The notes below the pieces were generated by a model. It was not told where the DNA came from. It saw only the letters and a list, made by a program, of their open reading frames with translations, and ran no database searches. DNA of 20,241 bases from Ignavibacteriales bacterium (lineage in GTDB: Bacteria; Bacteroidota; Ignavibacteria; Ignavibacteriales; Ignavibacteriaceae), in the NCBI GenBank assembly GCA_020061995.1, contig JAGUXE010000401.1, positions 1 through 20,241 on the forward strand, in the 5' to 3' direction. Below are positions 1 through 7,548 of the stretch, piece after piece (position 1 is the first letter of the stretch; the number at the start of each line of letters is the position of its first letter). The translations under genes and the position numbers were made by a program.

Positions 1-501
1 ACACGCATGGGCTATAATTTATTCGGAAAAATTGATAGAATAGATTTAGAAGCAAACAGTCCTAATATCAAAGTTATTGATTATAAAAGGGGAATTAAGA
101 AAGCCGGATTAAAAGAGGATATTTATCGTGGCTTATCGCTGCAACTTCCCGTTTACCTGTATGCAGCAAAATTAATTGTAGAAAAAAAAATGAAGATCAA
201 TGCAGAACCAGCGATTGCTTCAATTTACTCACTTAAACCCGGGAATAGTTTTGGTGAAGAAGAAATCAAATTATATGGTGGGAAAAAAGAATTCAACAAT
301 GCATCTGAAGATGAAAAGAAAATAATAGTTACGAAAAATCAAGAGATTTTGGCCGATACTTTAAAAAAAATTGATGGGTATATAACATCAATATCAGAAG
401 GAAAATTTAACCTTTCCACTTTAGAAGATAAAAGTGAAAAAATATGTGCTTATTGTGATTTCAAAGGTGTCTGCAGGATTAATGAATTGGTAAATGAATA
501 A
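1..501 (+). CDS. PD-(D/E)XK nuclease-family protein with C-terminal Fe-S cysteine cluster (5'-truncated)
   Basis: The frame is open to the left edge, so the true start lies outside the window. The visible 166 codons are the C-terminal nuclease part of a RecB/AddB/Cas4-like protein. A G-x-I-D-R-I-D motif (bases 25-45) is followed by V-I-D-Y-K-R (bases 73-90), the Asp and the x-K pair expected for motifs II and III of the fold. A downstream Q-L-P-V-Y-L-Y-A segment fits the conserved Gln helix of this superfamily. Near the C-terminus, three cysteines (codons at 445, 454 and 472) form C-x2-C-x5-C, the usual C-terminal half of a four-cysteine 4Fe-4S site; the fourth cysteine should lie upstream. 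Proteins of this type usually act with a UvrD/AddA-like helicase in double-strand break processing. That partner is not in view, so AddB-like is only the likeliest reading. Confidence 0.75.
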   Translation, partial: TRMGYNLFGKIDRIDLEANSPNIKVIDYKRGIKKAGLKEDIYRGLSLQLPVYLYAAKLIVEKKMKINAEPAIASIYSLKPGNSFGEEEIKLYGGKKEFNNASEDEKKIIVTKNQEILADTLKKIDGYITSISEGKFNLSTLEDKSEKICAYCDFKGVCRINELVNE

Positions 502-563
502 ATCTGGAGGAAAAGAATAAGTCGGATATAGTTAGTTGGATGGACTTGAATTGTCGACTTGCC

Positions 564-594
564 TTGACATCTAAGTGTAAATTAATTAATTTTG
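564..594 (+). promoter_or_regulatory. Predicted promoter upstream of greA (TTGACA - 17 nt - TAATTTTG)
   Basis: TTGACA at 564-569 is followed after 17 bases by TAATTTTG at 587-594. This satisfies both a sigma70-like -35/-10 pair and the Bacteroidota -7 consensus TAnnTTTG (upstream TTG at 564-566). Transcription would start near 600, right at the hairpin at 598-625, about 65 bases before the greA start. The same TAATTTTG octamer occurs upstream of glnE. This is predicted from sequence only. Confidence 0.5.
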
Positions 595-597
595 TGC

Positions 598-634
598 TGC
601 CACTGCTAAAAAGATAGCGGTGGCAATTTTTTTT
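598..634 (+). terminator. Rho-independent terminator-like hairpin with T8 tract
   Basis: An 11-bp stem pairs TGCCACTGCTA (598-608) with TAGCGGTGGCA (615-625), with one G-T wobble and a six-base loop. One A and then eight T (627-634) follow. This is the strongest terminator signal in the window. It either ends transcription of the nuclease gene or attenuates transcription entering greA, because the best promoter candidate (564-594) lies just upstream of it. Confidence 0.85.
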
Positions 635-665
635 AAAATAATCCAATCATAAAAAAAAGAATATC

Positions 666-1145
666 ATGCAAGACGGAAACTTTGTATATCTAACCAAGGA
701 GCGGTTATTTGAGCTCGAAAGAGAACTCAAAGAAATGAAAACAAATGGAAGAAAATCGATTGCTGCAAAAATTGCCGAAGCCAGAGCTCACGGTGATTTA
801 TCGGAGAATGCAGAATATGACGCGGCTAAAGAAGCACAGGGACTTTTCGAACTTAAAATATCTAAGCTAGAAGATACTCTTCGTCGAGCTTCATTGATTG
901 ATGCTTCTCAGTTTCCGACAGATTCAATTCATATTCTTTCAAAAGTTCAGATTAAAAACATCAAGACTAATAAAATTTTTGATTATATGCTCGTTTCTCC
1001 TGAAGAAGCTGATTTCCAAGCAGGCAAAATTTCTATTACATCTCCGGTTGGACAAGGGTTATTAACAAAAAAGGTTGGAGATAGAGTAAGTGTAAAAGCT
1101 CCTGCCGGTATATTAGAATTTGAAGTATTATCAATTAATCACTAA
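666..1145 (+). CDS. greA: Transcription elongation factor GreA
   Basis: A 159-residue protein of normal GreA length (E. coli 158). GreA enters the RNA polymerase secondary channel and stimulates cleavage of backtracked RNA. The N-terminal coiled coil (about residues 10-75) carries the signature G-D-L-S-E-N-A-E-Y at 43-51, with the acidic tip residues D44 and E47 that help hold the catalytic metal. The C-terminal FKBP-like domain includes the segment I-S-I-T-S-P-V-G-Q-G-L-L around residue 120, and the family's usual final hydrophobic strand. The ATG at 666 has an A-rich stretch but no clear Shine-Dalgarno, as is common in Bacteroidota. It is the first gene of the plus-strand run and follows the hairpin at 598-634 by 31 bases, so it may be controlled by read-through. 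Identification is firm. Confidence 0.96.
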   Translation: MQDGNFVYLTKERLFELERELKEMKTNGRKSIAAKIAEARAHGDLSENAEYDAAKEAQGLFELKISKLEDTLRRASLIDASQFPTDSIHILSKVQIKNIKTNKIFDYMLVSPEEADFQAGKISITSPVGQGLLTKKVGDRVSVKAPAGILEFEVLSINH

Positions 1146-1163
1146 GAAAATAGATTATCGTTT

Positions 1164-2249
1164 TTGACAGACGAATCATACATAAAATTGACTCTTGAAA
1201 TTGCTAAAAAAGGGATTGGAAACGTTAGCCCGAATCCCCTTGTCGGGTCTGTTATTGTTAAGGAAACTAAAATAGTTTCCGCAGGGTATCATGAAAGATT
1301 TGGTCAAGCACATGCAGAAATCAACGCAATCAATAATGCCCACGAATCTTTAAAGGGGACCACTTTGTATGTGAATCTTGAACCATGTTCACATCACGGT
1401 AAAACCCCACCATGTGTTGATGCAATAATTAAAAGTGGAATAAAAAGAGTTGTAATTGGTACTCTTGATGTAAATCCTTTTGTGAGCGGTAAGGGAGTTC
1501 AGAAATTAGTTAGTAACGGTATTGAAGTAAAAGTAGGTGTGATGGAGAAGGAATGCGTTGAGTTAAACAAGTTCTTTTTTAAATATATTAAATCAAAAAT
1601 TCCATATGTAGCTTTAAAAACCGCCCAAACATTAGACGGAAAAATTGCCGATCTTGGTGGAGATTCAAAATGGATAACCAGCGAACCATCAAGACGATAT
1701 GTACATCTATTAAGGTCAAAGTATGATGCTGTACTTGTAGGTAAAAAAACTGTGGAGATTGATGACCCTTCGTTAACTGTAAGATTGGTAGAGGGAAGAA
1801 ACCCGTTTAGAATTGTGTTGGACTCATCTTTAAAATTAAAATTGAGTTGTAAAATATTTAATTGTACTGATGCAAATACTATTATTGTTACTTCAGCGAA
1901 ATCAAAAACTAATATTAACAAAATTAAAAATTTAACAGCGCGTGGAATTAAATTGTTATTCGCTAAAAGCAATACCAATGGAGAAATTAACTTAAAATCA
2001 GCATTAAAAGAGATTGGTAAGTTAGGTATTTCTTCAATTCTTGTTGAAGGGGGAAGTGGAATATTTTCATCGTTTGTTAGACAAGACATTTTTGATGAAA
2101 TTAATACATTCATAAGTCCGAAATTATTGGGAAATGGAATCCCTGTCTTTGGTGATTTGAATATTCGCAATATCAATAAAGCAAAAACTTTAAGAATTAG
2201 CTCATTTGAAAAAATTGGTGAAGATTTGTTGATCGATCTTAGGAGGTAG
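1164..2249 (+). CDS. ribD: Bifunctional riboflavin biosynthesis protein RibD (deaminase/reductase)
   Basis: A 361-residue, full-length RibD that catalyses two successive steps: deamination of the pyrimidine produced from GTP and NADPH-dependent reduction of its ribosyl side chain. The N-terminal zinc deaminase domain shows S-P-N-P-L-V-G (22-28), H50-A-E52 and P-C75 ... P-P-C84, giving the His/Cys/Cys zinc ligands and the catalytic Glu. The reductase domain starts near residue 146 (I-P-Y-V-A-L-K-T-A-Q-T-L-D-G-K), with D-P-S-L-T-V-R at 201-207 and the NADPH-site E-G-G-S-G at 295-299. The start is TTG at 1164: there is no earlier ATG, and this start gives the usual short RibD N-terminus before the A-K-K-G segment. 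No strong ribosome-binding site precedes it. It lies 18 bases after greA and 2 bases before the riboflavin synthase gene. Confidence 0.95.
   Translation: MTDESYIKLTLEIAKKGIGNVSPNPLVGSVIVKETKIVSAGYHERFGQAHAEINAINNAHESLKGTTLYVNLEPCSHHGKTPPCVDAIIKSGIKRVVIGTLDVNPFVSGKGVQKLVSNGIEVKVGVMEKECVELNKFFFKYIKSKIPYVALKTAQTLDGKIADLGGDSKWITSEPSRRYVHLLRSKYDAVLVGKKTVEIDDPSLTVRLVEGRNPFRIVLDSSLKLKLSCKIFNCTDANTIIVTSAKSKTNINKIKNLTARGIKLLFAKSNTNGEINLKSALKEIGKLGISSILVEGGSGIFSSFVRQDIFDEINTFISPKLLGNGIPVFGDLNIRNINKAKTLRISSFEKIGEDLLIDLRR
2241..2247 (+). promoter_or_regulatory. Strong Shine-Dalgarno for riboflavin synthase inside the ribD 3' end
   Basis: AGGAGGT lies in the last ribD codons (Arg-Arg and the first base of the stop), 4 bases before the ATG at 2252. 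It is the clearest full-consensus Shine-Dalgarno in the window and fixes the riboflavin synthase start. Its position suggests translational coupling with ribD. Confidence 0.75.
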
Positions 2250-2251
2250 TT

Positions 2252-2884
2252 ATGTTTACAGGATTAGTCGAGGAAATTGGAATTGTAAAGGAGAAAACCT
2301 CAATAGGTGGTGGCATTAGATTTAAATTTTCGGCTAAAACAATTCTTGAAGACATACATACCGGCGATAGTATAAATGTGGATGGTGTATGCCAAACCGT
2401 TATTGATTATGGAGTAAATTATTTTTCTGTTGAATCAGTTGAGGAGACATTAAAAAAAACAACTTTAAGTAGTTTAGCCATTAATTCAAAAGTAAATCTA
2501 GAACGTTCAATGAAAGCTAGCAGCAGATTTGGTGGGCATTTTGTTTTAGGTCATGTTGATTCGGTTGGCAAAATTCAAGAGATTACAAAACTTTCAACAA
2601 GCTATAAAATTAAAGTTAGTTTCGATGAAAAGTATTCTAACTATTTAATTTCTGTTGGCTCGATTTCTATTGATGGGGTCAGTTTAACCTTGGCAGAGGT
2701 TAACAGAAATAGTTTTTCAGTTGCTATCATCCCTCATACTTGGACCAATACAATATTTGCTTTTAAGAGAGTCGGTGATTTTGTGAATTTAGAGTTTGAC
2801 GTTATTGGAAAATATGTTGCTAAATCTTTAGGTAAATCTGATTTGCATTTATCAGAGAATTGGCTTAAAGAAGCCGGTTACTAA
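2252..2884 (+). CDS. ribE: Riboflavin synthase, alpha chain
   Basis: A 210-residue enzyme that dismutates two 6,7-dimethyl-8-ribityllumazine molecules to riboflavin and a pyrimidinedione, the last step of the pathway. The N-terminus M-F-T-G-L-V-E-E is diagnostic. Two tandem lumazine-binding barrels are visible: the first with G-D-S-I-N-V-D-G-V-C47, where C47 matches the conserved cysteine of the family; the second begins around G-G-H-F-V-L-G-H-V-D (94-103) and repeats the motif as G-S-I-S-I-D-G-V-S-L-T. Length is normal. The ATG is preceded by a full AGGAGG, and the stop directly abuts the tilS ATG. The partner genes ribBA and ribH are not in this window, so the pathway is split. Some databases call this gene ribC or ribE. 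Confidence 0.95.
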   Translation: MFTGLVEEIGIVKEKTSIGGGIRFKFSAKTILEDIHTGDSINVDGVCQTVIDYGVNYFSVESVEETLKKTTLSSLAINSKVNLERSMKASSRFGGHFVLGHVDSVGKIQEITKLSTSYKIKVSFDEKYSNYLISVGSISIDGVSLTLAEVNRNSFSVAIIPHTWTNTIFAFKRVGDFVNLEFDVIGKYVAKSLGKSDLHLSENWLKEAGY

Positions 2885-4273
2885 ATGAAGAGTATAGAAG
2901 AAAAAGTTCTTAGATTTATTGACAGTAATAAGTTAATTCTGAAAAATGAAAATGTGCTTGTTGCATTAAGTGGTGGAGCTGATTCGGTTTTTGCACTCTA
3001 TTTTCTTAATAAATTTAAAAGAAGATTAGGTATTACAATATCGGCAGTACATTTGAATCACTCATTAAGAGAATTTGATGCTGATAGTGATGAAAAGTAT
3101 TGTGAAGAATTTTGTAGAAGTCTTGATATAAACCTATTTAAAAGAAAAATTTCTATTGCAACCATATCAAAGAAGAATAAAACCTCTCTAGAAGAAACAG
3201 GTAGAGCAGAACGCTATAAATATTTTTCAGAACTTTCTAAGGAGTTTAAGTTTGATAAAGTTGTTACTGCCCATCATAAAGACGATAACGCTGAAACAAT
3301 CTTACTTAATTTATTTCGTGGTACAGGAATTCATGGCTATTCCGGAATACCATTTAGACGTGGCAATGTGGTACGTCCGATTTTAGTTTTATCGAAGAAA
3401 GAAATATTAACTTATTTAAATAAGTATAAAATCTCTTATATGACGGATGTCACCAATTTTTCTGATGTTCACATTCGAAACATAATTCGTAATCAGATTA
3501 TTCCTTTGGTTGAGGGGAAAATTAATCCCCAATGGAGCAATTCTCTCTTCACTTCGTCTCAAATAGTTAACAGTTATTTGGAATTAATTGATAAACGGTT
3601 TTTAAGTCGCTTAAGAAAAAAGTTAATTTGCGAAAGGGATGATTCACTTTACATCAATATTGAAGAATTGAAAAAGGAAGAAAAGTTTCTAATTACTGAA
3701 TTATTTAGGAAATCAATTTCGGACAAGTTTTTAATAGAATTATCTTTTATAGATATTGAGAAAATTTTTGAACTTGGACTCTCTGATAAAGCAGGCAAAA
3801 AGATTTCATTAAAAGAAAATATTGTTGCAATAAGGAATCAAACCGAATTAGAAATTTACACACACAAAAAAAAGATAAAACAAAAAGTTAAAATAAAAGT
3901 CGGAGAATCAGTTCAGTTTGAGGATGGGATCATAACAATTATCGCATCAAAGAGAAACAAAAAAATTTTCAACCGAAATAAAACCAACAAAGTTGAATAC
4001 ATCGATGGTGATTTAATTAAAGGCGAATTTGAGTTGCGAACATGGGAAGACGGTGATTATTTTTACCCACTGGGAATGGAACAAAAGAAGAAGATTTCTG
4101 ATTTCTTAACCGACAGCAAGGTTAAATCATCTCAAAAAAAAAATGTTCATGTACTTATAAATAAAAAGAGAATAGTTTGGGTTGTCGGTTATAGAATCAG
4201 CAATCTTTTCAAGCTGACTAAAGAAACTAAAAATATTTTACGTTTACAACTGGATCAAAAATGGAAAAAATAA
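2885..4273 (+). CDS. tilS: tRNA(Ile)-lysidine synthase TilS
   Basis: A 462-residue protein that ligates lysine to C34 of the CAU-anticodon isoleucine tRNA, converting its decoding from AUG to AUA. The N-type ATP pyrophosphatase P-loop S-G-G-A-D-S is at 29-34. It is followed by A-V-H-L-N-H-S-L-R, H-H-K-D-D-N-A-E-T (130-138), and the R-N-I-I-R-N-Q-I-I-P segment near 198-207, all hallmarks of the TilS catalytic domain. The C-terminal domain ends with the typical G-D-Y-F-Y-P-L-G and K-K-I-S-D-F-L segments. Lengths of about 430-460 residues are usual. The ATG directly follows the preceding stop, and the 3' end overlaps hpt by 13 bases. The order tilS-hpt-ftsH is also seen in Bacillus and many other bacteria, which supports all three calls. 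Confidence 0.95.
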   Translation: MKSIEEKVLRFIDSNKLILKNENVLVALSGGADSVFALYFLNKFKRRLGITISAVHLNHSLREFDADSDEKYCEEFCRSLDINLFKRKISIATISKKNKTSLEETGRAERYKYFSELSKEFKFDKVVTAHHKDDNAETILLNLFRGTGIHGYSGIPFRRGNVVRPILVLSKKEILTYLNKYKISYMTDVTNFSDVHIRNIIRNQIIPLVEGKINPQWSNSLFTSSQIVNSYLELIDKRFLSRLRKKLICERDDSLYINIEELKKEEKFLITELFRKSISDKFLIELSFIDIEKIFELGLSDKAGKKISLKENIVAIRNQTELEIYTHKKKIKQKVKIKVGESVQFEDGIITIIASKRNKKIFNRNKTNKVEYIDGDLIKGEFELRTWEDGDYFYPLGMEQKKKISDFLTDSKVKSSQKKNVHVLINKKRIVWVVGYRISNLFKLTKETKNILRLQLDQKWKK

Positions 4274-4806
4274 TAATTGGTAACGAAATCTTCATCCCCT
4301 ATATAACGGAAGAAATAATTCAAAAAAGAGTTAAAAAATTAGGTCAAACTCTTTCGCTAGACTACAAAGATAAAGTTCCAGTTTTTATCGGAATTTTAAA
4401 TGGATCTTTCTTATTCATGTCCGACTTGATAAAGAATTTCGAAGGTGATTGCGAAATTGATTTCCTAAAGTTATCAAGCTATGGTGATGAAAAAATTTCG
4501 TCTGGTCGGGTAAAAATGCTAAAGGAACTGAATTGTGAAGTTGACGGTCGCGATCTTATCATTGTTGAGGATATTGTAGATTCAGGATTGTCAATAAAAT
4601 TTATGGAAGACTTAATCGCCGAGCATCACCCCTCATCGATGAAGGTAATATCGCTTTTAGTGAAACCCAACAGCCTTAAATATAATGTTAAAATTGATTA
4701 TATTGGCTTTGATATTCCTAGCAAATTTGTAATAGGATATGGACTGGACTATGCACAGAAGTATAGAAATTTACGATCGATTTACGTTTTAAGTGAAGAA
4801 AACTAA
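4261..4806 (+). CDS. hpt: Hypoxanthine phosphoribosyltransferase
   Basis: A 181-residue cytosolic purine-salvage enzyme that transfers ribose 5-phosphate from PRPP to hypoxanthine (often also guanine). The PRPP-binding loop I-V-E-D-I-V-D-S-G-L-S is at 101-111. An N-terminal L-N-G-S-F-L-F-M-S-D-L segment (46-56) matches the family's L-x-G-A/S-F loop. The C-terminal D-x-P-x-x-F-V-I-G-Y-G-L-D-Y motif (about 151-164) binds the purine and is characteristic of bacterial Hpt. Length is standard. The ATG lies within the last tilS codons (13-base overlap), so the two genes are probably translationally coupled. ftsH starts 27 bases downstream. Confidence 0.95.
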   Translation: MEKIIIGNEIFIPYITEEIIQKRVKKLGQTLSLDYKDKVPVFIGILNGSFLFMSDLIKNFEGDCEIDFLKLSSYGDEKISSGRVKMLKELNCEVDGRDLIIVEDIVDSGLSIKFMEDLIAEHHPSSMKVISLLVKPNSLKYNVKIDYIGFDIPSKFVIGYGLDYAQKYRNLRSIYVLSEEN

Positions 4807-4832
4807 TTAATTTAAGGATTAATACTGATTTT

Positions 4833-6881
4833 ATGGAAGATAAAAATAAGCAAACGCAAAAAGGACCAAAAGGGAACGGACCAAACAAAACGGACGATAA
4901 TTTCGATTGGTCAAAAATAATAAGAATGGTTTTTGGATGGGGCGCGGTTGTAGTTGCGGCAGTTATTGCAATGCAATTACTAAAAACCGGTTCTACTACC
5001 TATGTTGAAATACCCTACAATCAATATGAACAACTCCTATTGAATGAAAAAATCAAAAAAGCCGCAGTAACAAAATCTGATATTAATGACTATTATTTTA
5101 AGGGTGAATTGGTTGCTGAAGAAATGATAGAAATAAATTCAAAAGGCGTAAAAGTAAGATTTATTTCGGTTTACCTTCCTGAACCTTTGGTTAAAGAACA
5201 AGAAATTTTATGGAAACAGTACAAAGTTGATTATTCATTCGAAAAACAATCCAATGAATGGGTAAATATCATTCTCGGGATGATTCCTTGGATTTTATTA
5301 ATTGGTATTTGGTTTATCTTCATGCGCAGAATGCAAGGCGGTGGAGGTGCCGGAGGTACAAGGGGTATTTTCAGCTTTGGTAAAAGTAAAGCAAAACTCA
5401 TCACACAGTCGCAACATCGCGTTACATTTCAAGATGTTGCTGGTGCAGATGAAGCGAAATTTGAACTTCAAGAGACAATTGAATTCCTAAAAGAACCCAC
5501 AAAATTTCAACGACTTGGCGGGAAAATCCCACGTGGAGTATTATTATTAGGACCTCCCGGGACAGGTAAAACATTACTCGCAAGAGCTGTCGCCGGTGAA
5601 GCGGGAGCCCCATTCTTTTCAATCAGCGGTGCTGACTTTGTTGAAATGTTTGTTGGAGTAGGTGCCAGCCGTGTTCGTGATCTTTTCGAACAAGGAAAGA
5701 AAAATGCTCCATGTATTATTTTTATTGATGAAATTGATGCTGTCGGTAGACAGCGGGGTGCGGGTCTTGGTGGCGGACACGATGAACGCGAACAAACCCT
5801 TAATCAACTTCTTGTTGAAATGGACGGATTTGAGCAAAATAGCGGTGTTATTATTATTGCAGCTACAAATCGTCCAGATGTTCTTGACCCGGCATTATTG
5901 CGTCCGGGGAGATTTGATCGACAGGTTGTTGTTGATCGACCTGATGTTAAAGGGCGTGAAGGAATTTTTAAAGTTCATACACGACATATTCCTCTTGATA
6001 CAGATGTCAACATTGAGATTTTGGCGAAAGGAACACCGGGTCTTGCTGGTGCAGAATTAGCAAATCTTGTAAATGAAGCTGCGTTACTTGCTGCAAGAAA
6101 GAACAAAAATAAAGTTTCAATGATTGATTTTGAAGAAGCAAAAGATAAAGTAATGATGGGAATGGAAAGAAAGAGCATGATTATTTCTGAAGAGGAAAAA
6201 AAGACAACCTCTTACCACGAAATTGGTCATGTCCTTGTAGCTAAAAGGATTCCTGAAGCTGATCCGGTTCACAAGGTTACAATTATCCCCCGAGGAAGAG
6301 CATTAGGTGTCACCAGTTATCTCCCTATGGATGAAAAACATACTTATTCAAAGTTATACTTAGAAGCTGTAATCACTTATGCGCTTGGTGGAAGAGCCGC
6401 AGAGAAATTAGTTTTCAATCATTTTACAACAGGTGCCGGTAACGATATAGAAAAAGCTACAAAAATTGCCCGTAAAATGGTTTGTGAATGGGGTATGAGC
6501 GAAAAACTCGGACCTCTTAGTTATGGTGCAAAGGAAGAAGAGATATTTCTAGGTCGTGAAATTCAAAAACATCGTGACTATAGTGAAAAAACTGCTATTG
6601 AAATTGATGAAGAAGTTCGGAGCATTGTAAGTCGTTGTATGGAGCGTTCTGAGCAAATTCTTAGAGATGATATGGATGCACTTCATTTACTCTCTAAAGA
6701 ATTACTTGAACGTGAAATTTTAGATGGTGAAGAAATCAATAAACTCTTAAATGGTGAATCACTTCCTCCAATTGATAAAACAAATGGCTCCGCTAAAAAT
6801 GGAACAGATGAAGAAATACCTGAACATGTGAAAAAACTAATCGATCAACGAAAACCTTCAGAACCATTGAAAAATGATTGA
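4833..6881 (+). CDS. ftsH: ATP-dependent zinc metalloprotease FtsH
   Basis: A 682-residue membrane-anchored AAA+ protease that degrades misassembled membrane proteins and selected cytosolic regulators. Order of parts: a polar N-terminus, a membrane segment (about 27-50), a periplasmic FtsH-extracellular domain (about 51-140), a second membrane segment (about 143-164) followed by a Gly-rich linker, the AAA domain, and the peptidase domain. Walker A G-P-P-G-T-G-K-T is at 240-247 and Walker B D-E-I-D at 299-302. The second region of homology carries R357 and R360 as likely arginine fingers. The zinc site reads H462-E-I-G-H466 with D538 as the probable third ligand. The middle residue Ile is unusual, as FtsH normally reads HEAGH. 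An AAGGA is 14 bases upstream of the ATG. The 3' end overlaps the next gene by 8 bases. Confidence 0.97.
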   Translation: MEDKNKQTQKGPKGNGPNKTDDNFDWSKIIRMVFGWGAVVVAAVIAMQLLKTGSTTYVEIPYNQYEQLLLNEKIKKAAVTKSDINDYYFKGELVAEEMIEINSKGVKVRFISVYLPEPLVKEQEILWKQYKVDYSFEKQSNEWVNIILGMIPWILLIGIWFIFMRRMQGGGGAGGTRGIFSFGKSKAKLITQSQHRVTFQDVAGADEAKFELQETIEFLKEPTKFQRLGGKIPRGVLLLGPPGTGKTLLARAVAGEAGAPFFSISGADFVEMFVGVGASRVRDLFEQGKKNAPCIIFIDEIDAVGRQRGAGLGGGHDEREQTLNQLLVEMDGFEQNSGVIIIAATNRPDVLDPALLRPGRFDRQVVVDRPDVKGREGIFKVHTRHIPLDTDVNIEILAKGTPGLAGAELANLVNEAALLAARKNKNKVSMIDFEEAKDKVMMGMERKSMIISEEEKKTTSYHEIGHVLVAKRIPEADPVHKVTIIPRGRALGVTSYLPMDEKHTYSKLYLEAVITYALGGRAAEKLVFNHFTTGAGNDIEKATKIARKMVCEWGMSEKLGPLSYGAKEEEIFLGREIQKHRDYSEKTAIEIDEEVRSIVSRCMERSEQILRDDMDALHLLSKELLEREILDGEEINKLLNGESLPPIDKTNGSAKNGTDEEIPEHVKKLIDQRKPSEPLKND

Positions 6882-7545
6882 TTCGGTAGATAGTGCTACA
6901 ATTAATTATAGAGATGAAATCATCAGAAAGATGGTTCATCTCTGTAGTCTTTCTATCCCTATTACATACTATTTTATCTCCCGATACGATGCAATAATAA
7001 TTCTGAGTATTCTAACAATAACAGCCGTGATCATTGATGTTAGCCGTTATTTTAATCCAACTCTAGAAAGAATGGTGCGAACCTATCTCGGCTTCATGAT
7101 GCGTGAACATGAGTGGGATAGAAAAAAGAAAAATCTTAATGGTGCAACATATGTTTTCATATCAGCCCTCGCATGTGCAATTATTTTTCCTAAAGTATTT
7201 TTTATAACCGGTTTTGTTGTGTTAATTATCAGTGATACTTCGGCAGCTTTAATCGGTAGAAAATTCGGAAAGAATAAATTTCTTGCTAAAAGCCTTGAAG
7301 GAACCTTAGCTTTTTTTATAACTGCAGTTGTTGTAGTTTTTCTCACTCCTAAAATTACCGGGGAACCTTTAGAGTATCTCATTGGTATAATAGCCGTTGC
7401 AGTTGGTGCGATTGTTGAAAATATTTCCTTTGGAATTGCTGACGATAACCTTTCTATTCCAATGTCAATCGGGCTTACAATGTGGGGTTTATATTTAATA
7501 TTTTTTCCCGGACTTGAATTGGTATTGGTGAATGTTCCAAGGTAA
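6874..7545 (+). CDS. Dolichol/phytol-kinase-like (polyprenol or diacylglycerol kinase family) membrane protein
   Basis: A 223-residue polytopic membrane protein with about six to seven hydrophobic segments. It shows the signatures of the SEC59/DGK1/VTE5 family of CTP-dependent lipid kinases: an N-terminal R-K-M-V-H-L (18-23), the cytosolic S-D-T-S-A-A-L-I-G-R-K-F-G (120-132), K-S-L-E-G-T (139-144), and E182-N then D-D-N-L (190-193). Family members phosphorylate dolichol, phytol or diacylglycerol. Bacterial relatives are mostly uncharacterised and are sometimes annotated as phosphatidate cytidylyltransferase because CdsA is distantly related. The natural substrate here is unknown; undecaprenol or diacylglycerol is plausible. 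It overlaps ftsH by 8 bases and lies 3 bases before the DUF4837 lipoprotein gene, so the three are probably co-translated. Confidence 0.8.
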   Translation: MIDSVDSATINYRDEIIRKMVHLCSLSIPITYYFISRYDAIIILSILTITAVIIDVSRYFNPTLERMVRTYLGFMMREHEWDRKKKNLNGATYVFISALACAIIFPKVFFITGFVVLIISDTSAALIGRKFGKNKFLAKSLEGTLAFFITAVVVVFLTPKITGEPLEYLIGIIAVAVGAIVENISFGIADDNLSIPMSIGLTMWGLYLIFFPGLELVLVNVPR

Positions 7546-7548
7546 TCT

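Noticed and set aside
1146..1163. FMN riboswitch upstream of ribD
   Set aside because: The greA-ribD gap is only 18 bases and the conserved RFN core is not present there or before greA.
1499..2176. A 225-codon open frame on the minus strand
   Set aside because: It lies wholly antisense to ribD, whose domains and motifs are intact. Its translation shows no recognisable domain and is explained by AT-rich codon usage.
5918..5942. Short direct repeat of GATCGAC in ftsH
   Set aside because: Both copies encode part of the conserved second region of homology and just after it; it is coincidental coding similarity.
5662..6060. A 132-codon open frame on the plus strand
   Set aside because: It is a shifted frame inside the AAA domain of ftsH, which is complete and conserved there.
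7083..7382. A 99-codon minus-strand open frame
   Set aside because: It is antisense to the membrane kinase-like gene; its basic, low-complexity translation is typical of a shadow frame.
6874..7545. Phosphatidate cytidylyltransferase (CdsA) as the identity of the membrane protein
   Set aside because: The R-K-x-V-H-L, K-S-L-E-G-T and E-N ... D-D-N motifs fit the SEC59/DGK1/VTE5 kinases better, and the CdsA C-terminal signature is absent.
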